Assembly (NCBI GenBank): GCA_963934855.1
Contig: CAWWAC010000001.1
Span: 62,001-126,000, forward strand
Direction of reading: 5' to 3'
DNA: 64,000 bases
Source of the DNA: MAG-120531 sp963934855
GTDB lineage: Bacteria; Bacteroidota; Bacteroidia; Flavobacteriales; Flavobacteriaceae
Position 1 is the stretch's first letter. Each line of letters starts with the position of its first letter. The translations under genes were made by a program, and so were the position numbers. The notes under the pieces are model-generated. The model did not search any database, was not told where the DNA came from, and saw nothing but the letters and a program-made list of their open reading frames with translations. This document shows positions 25,881 to 34,469 of the stretch, in pieces.

Positions 25881-27428
25881 ATGAAAAAACTAAGGGTGTG
25901 GATTTCTCTTATGAGCGTTTTAATAAGTGTAAATCTAAGCGCACAAGATCAATCTATTATTAATAAAATGGTCCAAGAAGCCAACGAAAATTCCCAATTA
26001 GAGGTCTTAGGCCAAGAGCTTTTAGACGGAATAGGTCCTAGACTAGTGGGAACTCCTCAAATGAAAGAAGCGCACGATTGGGCAGTAAATACCTACGCAA
26101 AATGGGGTGTTGAGGCTAAGAATGAATCTTTTGGTAGTTGGAGGGGTTGGGAAAGAGGAGTCACTCATATAGACATGATAACCCCAAGAGTCCAAAGTTT
26201 AAAAGGAACTCAGCTTGCTTGGAACCCCTCTACATCCAAAAAGGGAGTAACGGCAGAGGTAGTAAACCTCCCAATGATTAAGGACTCTATGGCCTTTGTA
26301 AATTGGCTTCCTAACGTAAAAGGAAAGATAGTCATGATTTCAAAACTTGAGCCTACAGGAAGACCAGATTACAATTGGAAAGAGTTTGCAACAGAGGCTT
26401 CATTTGAAAAAATGAAAACAGAAAGAGATACTGCCACAGAGACTTGGAATAATAACATGAAAAATACCGGCTATACCTCTAGGAATATTCACGAAATTCT
26501 AGAAAAATCTGGAGCTGTTGGGCTTGTGAGTTCCTATTGGTCAAATGGATTTGGTGTAAGTAAAATATTTAGTGCCAGAACAAATAAAATACCAACTATA
26601 GATTTAGAATTAGAAGACTACGGCTTGGTTTACAGATTAGTAGAAAGAGGTCAGAAACCTGTTTTAAATATTACTGCTCAGTCCAAAGAACTTGGAGAAG
26701 TTCCAACTTTCAATACTATTGCAGAAATTAGAGGGACAGAAAAACCAGATGAGTATGTCATTCTATCTGCTCACTTTGATTCCTGGGATGGAGGTACCGG
26801 AGCTACGGATAACGGCACTGGAACCCTTGTCATGATGGAAGCCATGAGGATTCTTAAAAAAATGTATCCAAATCCTAAGAGAACCATCATTGTAGGTCAT
26901 TGGGGAAGCGAAGAGCAGGGATTAAATGGATCTAGAGCATTTGTAGAAGATCATCCAGAAATTGTGAGTAAAGTACAAGCTGTATTTAATCAAGATAATG
27001 GAACTGGAAGGGTAGTTAATATTTCTGGACAAGGTTTTTTAAATGCTTATGACTATATTGGCAGGTGGTTACAAGAGGTTCCCTCAGAGGTGACAAAAGG
27101 AATAGAAACTAATTTTCCTGGAACTCCAGGTGGAGGTGGTTCTGATTATGCCTCATTTATTGCAGCTGGAGTCCCTGCATTTAGCCTAAGTTCGCTAAGC
27201 TGGTCTTATTCAAATTATACTTGGCACACCAATAGAGACACCTATGACAAAATTGTTTTTGACGATCTTAGAAACAATGTAATATTAACCGCCATACTAG
27301 CTTATATGGCCTCTGAAGATCCTAAAACTACCTCAAGAGAGCAAATAGTGCTTCCGATAAGTAAAAGGACAGGAAAACAAATGGAGTGGCCATCTAAAAG
27401 ATCACCCACACGTAGAGGAGGCATGTAG
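25881..27428 (+). CDS. Secreted M28-family zinc metallopeptidase
   Basis: The 515-residue protein has a signal peptide (MKKLRVWISLMSVLISVNLSAQ) and an M28 aminopeptidase/carboxypeptidase domain. Zinc ligands and catalytic residues are visible: LSAHFDSWDGG (His, Asp), ATDNGTG (bridging Asp), GSEEQGLNG (catalytic and ligand Glu), FNQDNGT (Asp) and YTWHTNRDTY (His). A PA-like insert precedes the catalytic domain. It probably degrades peptides in the periplasm or outside the cell. The C-terminal tail is basic (KRSPTRRGG). A strong terminator follows. Confidence 0.9.
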   Translation: MKKLRVWISLMSVLISVNLSAQDQSIINKMVQEANENSQLEVLGQELLDGIGPRLVGTPQMKEAHDWAVNTYAKWGVEAKNESFGSWRGWERGVTHIDMITPRVQSLKGTQLAWNPSTSKKGVTAEVVNLPMIKDSMAFVNWLPNVKGKIVMISKLEPTGRPDYNWKEFATEASFEKMKTERDTATETWNNNMKNTGYTSRNIHEILEKSGAVGLVSSYWSNGFGVSKIFSARTNKIPTIDLELEDYGLVYRLVERGQKPVLNITAQSKELGEVPTFNTIAEIRGTEKPDEYVILSAHFDSWDGGTGATDNGTGTLVMMEAMRILKKMYPNPKRTIIVGHWGSEEQGLNGSRAFVEDHPEIVSKVQAVFNQDNGTGRVVNISGQGFLNAYDYIGRWLQEVPSEVTKGIETNFPGTPGGGGSDYASFIAAGVPAFSLSSLSWSYSNYTWHTNRDTYDKIVFDDLRNNVILTAILAYMASEDPKTTSREQIVLPISKRTGKQMEWPSKRSPTRRGGM

Positions 27429-27444
27429 TAAAAATATAAAAAGT

Positions 27445-27478
27445 AAAAAGCCCTGTAAATTACTTTACAGGGCTTTTT
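27445..27478. terminator. Bidirectional intrinsic terminator between the M28 and cold-shock genes
   Basis: A perfect 15-bp stem (AAAAAGCCCTGTAAA with its complement) closes a 4-nt loop, with A and T runs on the two sides. It can end transcription from both converging genes. Confidence 0.9.
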
Positions 27479-27497
27479 TATTTTAGATAATAAGTTG

Positions 27498-27956
27498 TTA
27501 TTGCTTTTGAACCTTAACAGCGTTCATTCCTTTTTGACCTCTTTCTAATTCAAAGCTTACCTTGTCATTCTCCATAATTTCATCAATAAGGCCACTCACG
27601 TGAACAAAATGCTTTTCTTGAGAAACGGCATCTATAATAAATCCAAAACCTTTGGAAGAGTCAAAAAACGAAACTTTTCCAGTTCTGTTTGGATCCTCCA
27701 CTTCTTCATCACGGTCTTCTTTTTTAGGAACCCCTATGACTATGCTTTCTGCATCTATCTTAACTTTTAAACTAGGATCTGGTGGCGTACTTGTAAAGTG
27801 ACCATTCTCGTCAACATAAACCAACATATCTTCAAGACTGTTAGGCTTTTCTGCATTGGCCTTTCGCTCAATTTTCTTCTTATTCTTGTCTTCGCGCTTT
27901 TTCAAACGCTTTTTTTCCTTCTCTTTTTTGTTAAATGTTTCTTGAGCTCTCGCCAT
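27498..27956 (-). CDS. Cold-shock domain protein with charged N-terminal extension
   Basis: The product (152 residues from the ATG at 27956) has a lysine/glutamate-rich N-terminal helix (KKEKEKKRLKKREDKNKKK) and a C-terminal cold-shock domain. The RNA-binding strands are GKVSFFDSSKGFGFI and KHFVHVSGL. It is likely an RNA-binding protein or chaperone. The longer frame to 28040 is rejected, because an exact TATCTTTG promoter element lies at 27980-27987, between the two possible starts. The extension is a common arrangement in flavobacteria but its role is unknown. Confidence 0.85.
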   Translation of the reverse strand: MARAQETFNKKEKEKKRLKKREDKNKKKIERKANAEKPNSLEDMLVYVDENGHFTSTPPDPSLKVKIDAESIVIGVPKKEDRDEEVEDPNRTGKVSFFDSSKGFGFIIDAVSQEKHFVHVSGLIDEIMENDKVSFELERGQKGMNAVKVQKQ

Positions 27957-27979
27957 TTCTAATAGTTGATTTAAAGGAC

Positions 27980-27987
27980 CAAAGATA
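27980..27987 (-). promoter_or_regulatory. Promoter of the cold-shock gene: TATCTTTG with TTTG at -33
   Basis: The minus strand reads TTTG, 18 nt, then TATCTTTG, matching the bacteroidote -33/-7 layout. It is 23 nt before the ATG at 27956. The -33 TTTG is itself part of a second TATCTTTG copy about 26 nt farther upstream, so two start sites are possible. Confidence 0.6.
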
Positions 27988-28058
27988 TAAAGGCCCATAA
28001 TTCTGCAAAGATACGTCAGATACCCCAAATCATCACACAAAAAACAAATTAATACAAT

Positions 28059-29525
28059 TTATCTTAAAAAAATAGCGTTTCTAAATGTAGAAGTCTCCTT
28101 AAAAAGGTTTATTAAATATCCATTAATTACAGCATGGGTAATAACTCCATCCTTTGAGAGCAAAAAACTAGGGTTTAAACCTATGTAAAATCTAAAGTCA
28201 GGAAGCTTAAAGTTATCACTAACCGCTTGCATAGGAAAATTTAATCCTTTTTCTGGCATAGTAATTCTTCCCTTCCAGTAAACATATCCCTTTTTAAGTA
28301 ATGCAATAGAATTTTTATATGTTGGTATTTCTTGTGGTTTTGGAGTATATATCTTTCCAGGTACCACGGTATATCCTGCTCCATTCATAGTTTCGTAACC
28401 ATAATAAGTTGAAAGATCCCCTATATCCACTAGCTGAGCTTTAGTGTAAAAAGCAGAATGAGACGCATTTTCTACCTCTAAATGATTAATTCCCAAGTCT
28501 AAAGTATACATTTTACCCAGTAAATTATAGCTGACATCTTCTAATTTAAGATCAAACAATTTTCTATCATTTTGAGGTATTTTTTCATAGGCATCTAAAG
28601 AGATTTCCTTATAAGATTCTGTAGCAATGCTGTGAAGTGCTGCTAAAATGGATACATAATTTAATTTTCTGATTTCTTGTTTTTCAATATCATTCTGATA
28701 GCCACCAGACTCAATTAAAATAGCAGAAGTCCCCCACTTTTGAATATTATCGCCAAAAGCTCTTGGCTCAAAATCATCATTGTAACGCCCTACTTGACCT
28801 GGAGCAAAATCTTGTACTAGTTCATTCATAAAAACAATTACTCTCATAGCGTTTCCCCTCACTTCATTAATATCTTTTTCATAGTTATAAGCAGGAGCTA
28901 AATAAGATATGGTTGCTGGTTTGGCAGTTCTTTCCGTATTGTAATACCTACTCTGATCATGAAGATTAAAGCCAAAATTTGCAGATAAACTATCTCTAAC
29001 CCTTTTAAGCGTTTGCCCTTCGGGCGATGCTAAATCTAAGGCATCTCTATTAATATCTATTCCTAGCGTGTTTCTTCTTGTAAATAACGCAGCACCATCC
29101 GGATTAAGCATGGGTAAAAAATGAAGATTTAGTTTTTTAAGCAACAGATCTCTGGTTGGGTTAGCAGTGGGAGAAGTAAAAAAGCGCAAGATGTCAAAAA
29201 TAGCCTGAGTAGCGGTGGACTCGTCTCCATGCATTTGTGACCAAAGAAAAATAGATGTCTTTCCTGTTCCTAAACTAAGCAAATTAAGGCTCCTACCATC
29301 TATAGAGCTTCCTACCTGTCTAATAGCAACTCCTGGCTTGTTTTTTAAGGTTTTAATGAGCGGCGTAATATCTTCGTGTTTTATTCTACGCATGTTTAAA
29401 CTAGGTTCTTTATATTGCTCATATTGGCTTACTAACTGGCTAGTTAACTCAGACTTTTGTGCGTGAATTTGACAACCCAGACAGGAAAATATAATAAGAT
29501 ATACTGTTTTTTTTAGCAATGACAT
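28059..29525 (-). CDS. Secreted M14-family zinc carboxypeptidase
   Basis: The 488-residue protein has a signal sequence (LKKTVYLIIFSCLGCQIHAQ) and an M14 domain. Zinc ligands are in QMHGDEST (HxxE) and NLHDQSRYYN (His); a Glu in AILIESGGYQ is the likely catalytic base. Signature LNPDGAALFTRRN is also present. It removes C-terminal residues from peptides or acts on peptidoglycan stem peptides. The latter would fit the amidase gene that ends 2 nt upstream of its start, probably in one transcript. The C-terminal beta-rich domain is unassigned. Confidence 0.88.
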   Translation of the reverse strand: MSLLKKTVYLIIFSCLGCQIHAQKSELTSQLVSQYEQYKEPSLNMRRIKHEDITPLIKTLKNKPGVAIRQVGSSIDGRSLNLLSLGTGKTSIFLWSQMHGDESTATQAIFDILRFFTSPTANPTRDLLLKKLNLHFLPMLNPDGAALFTRRNTLGIDINRDALDLASPEGQTLKRVRDSLSANFGFNLHDQSRYYNTERTAKPATISYLAPAYNYEKDINEVRGNAMRVIVFMNELVQDFAPGQVGRYNDDFEPRAFGDNIQKWGTSAILIESGGYQNDIEKQEIRKLNYVSILAALHSIATESYKEISLDAYEKIPQNDRKLFDLKLEDVSYNLLGKMYTLDLGINHLEVENASHSAFYTKAQLVDIGDLSTYYGYETMNGAGYTVVPGKIYTPKPQEIPTYKNSIALLKKGYVYWKGRITMPEKGLNFPMQAVSDNFKLPDFRFYIGLNPSFLLSKDGVITHAVINGYLINLFKETSTFRNAIFLR

Positions 29526-29527
29526 AT

Positions 29528-30190
29528 TTAATTGTTTTGTCTTGGGTTTTGTTTAAATTTTAATTTTTTTGTAGCCTTTCTAATTTTTAACATGAATAAT
29601 TCTCCAGGGTCAGTTTTAGACGTTCTATACCCACTGTCTATTTCTTTCCATAAAGGATGATTTTCAAAAAGAGTGTATTCATAATGGCCTATAAGATAGT
29701 CTATTGAATACCTTTTTTTTAAGTATTTAATTAAACCTATGTTGGCATTTAATTGCGCTTTAGTTAAAGGCGTTTCTTCAGTACCTCCAACATTTTCTAT
29801 TCCTATAGCTGTATGATTAAGTCCAATAACATGTCTGGCCATATGTGTTTCCGGCATGAGCCTGTAAATAGTACCATCTCTATCAATTAAAAACTGAGAT
29901 GACACATTTAAACCACTCTGACTCACTAGTTCTGGTCTCCAGTTGGGAAGTGAATCTGGATAAAACACTTCAAATGACTCTTTTAAGGTTGGAATAGCGG
30001 TCCAATGCACAACAACCATTTTAGGCCTTATAGTGATGTTATCTTGATTTATACCATATCTTTTTTGAAGATATTCTTTGGTGAGATCTATTCTTGAATC
30101 ATTAAAACTAATAGGCTTGTTTACAATAGGGAGTGTAATGGCGCATGAGGTTAATAAAATTAAAGAAAGACTTAAAAGCAGAAATCTCAT
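29528..30190 (-). CDS. N-acetylmuramoyl-L-alanine amidase (Amidase_2/PGRP fold), lipoprotein
   Basis: The 220-residue protein has a lipobox (LILLTSCAI) and an Amidase_2 domain. The zinc ligand His is in VVHWTAIPT, the catalytic-region Glu in TAIGIENVGG, and another His in YLIGHYEY. It should cut the bond between muramic acid and the stem peptide in murein fragments. The pairing with an M14 peptidase suggests a cell-wall turnover or recycling unit; that link is inference. Confidence 0.9.
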   Translation of the reverse strand: MRFLLLSLSLILLTSCAITLPIVNKPISFNDSRIDLTKEYLQKRYGINQDNITIRPKMVVVHWTAIPTLKESFEVFYPDSLPNWRPELVSQSGLNVSSQFLIDRDGTIYRLMPETHMARHVIGLNHTAIGIENVGGTEETPLTKAQLNANIGLIKYLKKRYSIDYLIGHYEYTLFENHPLWKEIDSGYRTSKTDPGELFMLKIRKATKKLKFKQNPRQNN

Positions 30191-30293
30191 AGAGGATGAT
30201 TTTAACTGTCATAAATCTACAAATAATAGATAGTATTGTAAGAAAATGATCTCTATAAAAAAATTAAAATGAGTAATAAAATAAGATAATTTG

Positions 30294-30301
30294 TATTTTT
30301 G
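30294..30301 (+). promoter_or_regulatory. -7 promoter element (TATTTTTG) of the DUF2452 gene
   Basis: TATTTTTG matches TAnnTTTG exactly and ends only 7 nt before the ATG at 30309. The transcript would have almost no 5' leader, or be leaderless, starting with or very near the ATG. Confidence 0.55.
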
Positions 30302-30308
30302 TACAGCT

Positions 30309-30722
30309 ATGAAAGAAGAAAAAAAACCAGATGCTGTAGTATTTGACGCTAAAACTCAGACCTATAATGCAAGTTTACTGCCTTACGCTACTGGTGTAGG
30401 AGCTCCCCAAATCGCACCTCCAGATGTTAGCAGTTGGAAAAATACCCAAGTTCAGGCTGCTAATCATGAGTTTAAAGCACAATTTAATGCCCTGAGAGAA
30501 CAGTATGATAAAATGATGCTGTCCTATGCTTTTAACAGTAAAATTTACAACGCTAAGTTTAACTTTGAACCCATTATTGGGGAGACATATTATCTATACT
30601 TAGACAAAAATGGAAATGATTTTTTATCTTTAATATCACCAACACAATGTTCTTTTAACTACAGTGCAACTTGTACCTTAGGTCCAGATAAAATGTGGAT
30701 TAAAAGAGAGGTATCTGAATAA
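30309..30722 (+). CDS. DUF2452-like conserved protein
   Basis: The 137-residue soluble protein begins KPDAVVFDAKTQTYNASLLPYATGVGAPQI, resembling DUF2452 proteins that are common in Bacteroidota. No catalytic motif is evident. The C-terminal half has aromatic residues arranged as beta strands (GETYYLYLDKNGNDFLSLI). I chose the ATG at 30309, because the longer frame begins inside the promoter element. Function unknown. Confidence 0.7.
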   Translation: MKEEKKPDAVVFDAKTQTYNASLLPYATGVGAPQIAPPDVSSWKNTQVQAANHEFKAQFNALREQYDKMMLSYAFNSKIYNAKFNFEPIIGETYYLYLDKNGNDFLSLISPTQCSFNYSATCTLGPDKMWIKREVSE

Positions 30723-30755
30723 TATAAATACCTTTATAATTATAATTTCAGTGCT

Positions 30756-32108
30756 ATGAAATGGTTTAAAAGAATTTTAGTAGTAGCGGCCGTCGCTATA
30801 ACTGCTGCCCTTTATATAAATTACCCAAAGCTTACTCTAATATCCGGGTACAGTGCTAAATATATGGGGTCATCCGTATTTATCGCCAACCACAAACAGA
30901 AGTATATAGAGAAAAATGATAGTTTTATTCCCAATATAAAGTTTGCCTCAAATGTGATTAATGATCCTTTGAAAACAGTATCGGCGAGTGTTTTTGGTTT
31001 TCAAAAACGCGAAGCTATATTCAAAAAAGGGCTAGGAGTTATTTTACTTCCAATTGGAGTAAAAGAAGCAGATTTAGGTCCTTTTCTTGTGCCTAATAGG
31101 TTGTCTACACCTACAGAAAAACCTTATCCTAAAGGAGATAAGGCACCCATAGACACCTTAATGTCTGGAGTAAATTACGCCCAGATTGAGAAATCTTTAG
31201 ACCTTGTTTTTAGCGATCCAATGGTTCAGAAAACAAGAACTGCGCTTATTTTGTATAAAGGACAACTTCTAGGAGAGCGCTATATAGATGGTTTTAGTTC
31301 AGAAACACCTATTTTAGGTTGGTCTATGACCAAAAGTGTTATAGCTACTCTCTATGGAATTCTTGAGTATCGGGGTGTTTTAAAAGTATCTGATTCTGTA
31401 AAATTAACACATTGGAAAGGAGATAAGAGAGCTTCTATTACTATAAATGACCTACTGCGAATGCAAAGTGGTTTGGCATTTGAAGAAAATTATGATGATA
31501 TTTCAGATGTCACTAAAATGTTGTTTAATGCCTCTGATATGGGACAAATTGCTATTGACAGGCCTAGTATTGCTGTTCCTGGCGTACTTTGGTCCTACTC
31601 TTCTGGGACTACTAACATTTTATCTAAATATCTCAATGCCTTTTCAGAGGACAAACAGGCATATTTAAATTTTCCATATGCATCATTAATTGACAGAATT
31701 GGCATGCATTCTATGATTTTAGAAACAGATATGACTCAAAACTTTGTTGGTTCCTCATATGGATGGGCTAGTACAAGAGACTGGGCTAAATTTGGGCAAT
31801 TGTATTTAAATGAAGGTATTTGGGAAGGAGACAGACTTTTTGACCCCCAATGGATACAATATATTACCACCCCAACTAAGGCTTCAGAGGGGGAATACGG
31901 CGCACACTTTTGGCTAAATGCCTCTGGTTTATTAAAAGATGTTCCTAGGGATATGTACAGCGCCAACGGCCATGACGGGCAGCACGTATATATCATTCCA
32001 TCTAAGGATTTAGTGATTGTTAGAACTGGCTTGGAAGAAAACCCAAATTATAGGGCTAATGATTTTATAGCAGCTGTAATAGCTGCTATTGATCAAAATA
32101 GTTTTTAG
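30756..32108 (+). CDS. Serine hydrolase of the beta-lactamase / penicillin-binding-protein fold
   Basis: The 450-residue protein has an N-terminal membrane anchor (about 5-22) and a class C beta-lactamase-like domain. The active-site tetrad SMTK (about residue 191), the YSSGTTN block (about 283) and a HDGQH motif in the position of KTG (about 407) are visible. It could be a peptidase, esterase or beta-lactamase-like enzyme on the periplasmic face of the inner membrane. The substrate is not predictable. It follows the DUF2452 gene by 33 nt. Confidence 0.85.
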   Translation: MKWFKRILVVAAVAITAALYINYPKLTLISGYSAKYMGSSVFIANHKQKYIEKNDSFIPNIKFASNVINDPLKTVSASVFGFQKREAIFKKGLGVILLPIGVKEADLGPFLVPNRLSTPTEKPYPKGDKAPIDTLMSGVNYAQIEKSLDLVFSDPMVQKTRTALILYKGQLLGERYIDGFSSETPILGWSMTKSVIATLYGILEYRGVLKVSDSVKLTHWKGDKRASITINDLLRMQSGLAFEENYDDISDVTKMLFNASDMGQIAIDRPSIAVPGVLWSYSSGTTNILSKYLNAFSEDKQAYLNFPYASLIDRIGMHSMILETDMTQNFVGSSYGWASTRDWAKFGQLYLNEGIWEGDRLFDPQWIQYITTPTKASEGEYGAHFWLNASGLLKDVPRDMYSANGHDGQHVYIIPSKDLVIVRTGLEENPNYRANDFIAAVIAAIDQNSF

Positions 32109-32201
32109 TTAATTTTTATAATGTATTTAAATATATACGCTAAGAGGCTAAAAGGCAATGAGTATTTAAATTACACTACATTAAATAGGGAATATTAACC
32201 C

Positions 32202-33044
32202 CTAAGAAATCCAGCCGTTTTTATTAAAATTAGGCTTGCGCTTTTCTAAAAAGGCGTTTCTTCCCTCCTTAGCTTCCTCTGTCATATAGGCCAATCTAGT
32301 GGCTTCTCCAGCAAACACCTGCTGGCCCACCATACCATCATCTGTGAGGTTCATAGCAAACTTGAGCATTTTTATACTCATAGGTGATTTTTCTAGAATT
32401 TCTTGTGCCCACTCATAGGCTGTATTTTCTAAATCACAATGTGGAATCACAGCATTTACCATGCCCATTTCTAAAGCCTCTTGTGCCGTGTAGTTCCTGC
32501 CCAAGAAAAATATTTCTCTAGCCTTTTTCTGTCCTACCATTTTAGCTAAATAAGCAGATCCATAACCACCGTCAAAACTAGTTACATCTGCGTCTGTTTG
32601 CTTAAAAATTGCGTGTTCCATGCTGGCTATGGTTAAATCACAAACCACATGCAAGCTGTGCCCCCCTCCTACAGCCCATCCAGGAACCACTGCGATTACT
32701 ACTTTTGGCATAAAGCGAATGAGTCTTTGAACTTCTAATATGTTTAAGCGCTGCAAGCCGTCCTCTCCTACGTAGCCCTTTTGACCTCTAGCGTTTTGAT
32801 CTCCACCGCTACAAAATGAAAAGACACCGTCTTTTGGAGAAGGTCCCTCACCGCTTAGTAAAACAACCCCAATAGAGGGGTCTTCTTGTGCGTCGTAGAA
32901 TGCTTGATATAGCTCAGAAGTGGTTTTTGGCCTAAAGGCATTCCTAACTTCTGGCCTGTTAAAGGCTATTCTAGCTACTCCATTAGATTTTTTATATGTG
33001 ATGTCTTCAAATTTTTTGACTTCTTTCCAAACTATAGGGTCCAT
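32202..33044 (-). CDS. menB: 1,4-dihydroxy-2-naphthoyl-CoA synthase
   Basis: The 280-residue crotonase-fold enzyme closes the ring of o-succinylbenzoyl-CoA in menaquinone synthesis. MenB marks are FCSGGDQNARGQKGY (SGGDQ oxyanion loop), GWAVGGGHSLHVVCDLTIAS and TSFDGGYGSAYLA. It lies 20 nt after the glycosyltransferase gene on the same strand. No other men gene is in view. Menaquinone is the usual quinone of Bacteroidota. Confidence 0.95.
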   Translation of the reverse strand: MDPIVWKEVKKFEDITYKKSNGVARIAFNRPEVRNAFRPKTTSELYQAFYDAQEDPSIGVVLLSGEGPSPKDGVFSFCSGGDQNARGQKGYVGEDGLQRLNILEVQRLIRFMPKVVIAVVPGWAVGGGHSLHVVCDLTIASMEHAIFKQTDADVTSFDGGYGSAYLAKMVGQKKAREIFFLGRNYTAQEALEMGMVNAVIPHCDLENTAYEWAQEILEKSPMSIKMLKFAMNLTDDGMVGQQVFAGEATRLAYMTEEAKEGRNAFLEKRKPNFNKNGWIS

Positions 33045-33064
33045 ATCAAGATTTTTTAAGCAAG

Positions 33065-34306
33065 TTAATGATTCTTATTTTTTTCTGTAATCCAAAGTGA
33101 TAAAAATTTAGAAGCTTGAAAAGCTTGCTGTGAGAGCATATTACCAATAAAATTCTTAGTCCTGTGGTTTTCTAAAGTGGCTAATAAGATTTTAATAGTT
33201 TCTAAAAAAGTATTTCTATGCAGCTCTTTGGAGAAGAAATTATTTATATATGTATAACCGAGCTGTCTTTTCTCTTCCCATAAATTTTTATCCTGGTAGA
33301 GTTGTATGGCTTTTTGAGCAAAAGCCGATGCCTCTTGAGTGATCAGTCCAGGCCAAAATTCATTATACTGCATGCCCTCTGCTCCTATAGGTGTTGTAAT
33401 ATTGGGAACTCCATGCCTAAATCCTTCCAAAATTTTGCCTTTTATCCCTGCGCCAAACCTAAGAGGTGCCAAGTTTACACGAGCTTTTTCCATGGCATTA
33501 GCTACCTTGGGTATCTGTCCTTTTATATAAAAACCTTTTTTTGGATGGTGTAATTGTAAAATTTGTTTTGGCAAATAGGCACCATAGATTTCTACAGTTG
33601 CCTGTGGAAGAGTTTTTAAAATTTCAGGCCAAATACTTTCATAAAGCCATTTAATAGCGTCTATATTTGGTTTATGGAAGCCATTACCAATAAATACATA
33701 GCCACTTCTTTGTTCAAAAGAAGCCTGTACTTCTTGAACTTCTTTAGTAATATGCTCATAGGTAATAGGCAAGAGGTATAGTAAAAAAGATGGGACAGTA
33801 AAATTAGTAATGAGCTGTTCATATTCAAATGAAGAGACTATTAAGCTTAGATCAGACCTAAAAATACTGGCCAGTTCTCTTTTACTCAGCTCCAGGTTCA
33901 TCCAAGAGGATAAGTTGAAATCACTTTCATTTTTTGAAGCATTTTCTCTTGCGCTTCTTAGAGAATGTAGGTCTTCTGTATCTAAAATTCTAAGCGCATT
34001 GGGTATTAATTCTCTGACCCGCCAGCCAAATTGTTCTTCAGAAATAAAGCGATCAAATAACACAATTTCTGGAGAAAGGTTTCTAACATAGTGATCAAAA
34101 GAGCTGCTGTTTAGCAGTATTCTCTCTGTAGTGAAGTCTAGCTCTTGTATAGCTGTTCTCAATTTTTCATCTGTGCTTGTAGCCGCAATATAAATCTGAT
34201 ATCCGTCAGATTTAAAAAATTCTAATACTCCCAAAAGTCTTGTCCCAGCTGCTGTAGCATTTGCTTCTGGCCAAACCGTACTAATACAAAGAAGTTTTTT
34301 CTGCAT
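33065..34306 (-). CDS. Glycosyltransferase, GT4-like
   Basis: The 413-residue protein resembles GT-B glycosyltransferases. The N-terminal domain starts LLCISTVWPEANATAAGTRLLG, and the C-terminal nucleotide-sugar half carries APLRFGAGIKGKILEGFRHGVPNITTPIGAEGM, typical of family 1/4 enzymes. Donor and acceptor are unknown. No polysaccharide cluster surrounds it, so a specific pathway cannot be assigned. It probably shares a transcript with menB. Confidence 0.82.
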   Translation of the reverse strand: MQKKLLCISTVWPEANATAAGTRLLGVLEFFKSDGYQIYIAATSTDEKLRTAIQELDFTTERILLNSSSFDHYVRNLSPEIVLFDRFISEEQFGWRVRELIPNALRILDTEDLHSLRSARENASKNESDFNLSSWMNLELSKRELASIFRSDLSLIVSSFEYEQLITNFTVPSFLLYLLPITYEHITKEVQEVQASFEQRSGYVFIGNGFHKPNIDAIKWLYESIWPEILKTLPQATVEIYGAYLPKQILQLHHPKKGFYIKGQIPKVANAMEKARVNLAPLRFGAGIKGKILEGFRHGVPNITTPIGAEGMQYNEFWPGLITQEASAFAQKAIQLYQDKNLWEEKRQLGYTYINNFFSKELHRNTFLETIKILLATLENHRTKNFIGNMLSQQAFQASKFLSLWITEKNKNH

Positions 34307-34436
34307 TACAGCTTTTATTTATTAAACTTTTCAGGATTTCAAAATTTGATACAAGACTCCATTTTGAGTTTAATTGTGAGCTAAGTTTTAAGAGTGTTTT
34401 TTTAGTTTAGATATGGTCTAGATTTGAAACTTAGTT

Positions 34437-34469
34437 AAAAGTTAATTTTTAAATTGAAAATTAACTTTT
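34437..34469. terminator. Perfect 13-bp AT-rich inverted repeat at the helicase stop codon
   Basis: AAAAGTTAATTTT and its complement flank a 7-nt loop. The repeat includes the helicase stop codon (34461-34463) and probably ends its transcript. The stem has only two G-C pairs and the U-tract is short, so its strength as a terminator is uncertain. Confidence 0.5.
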
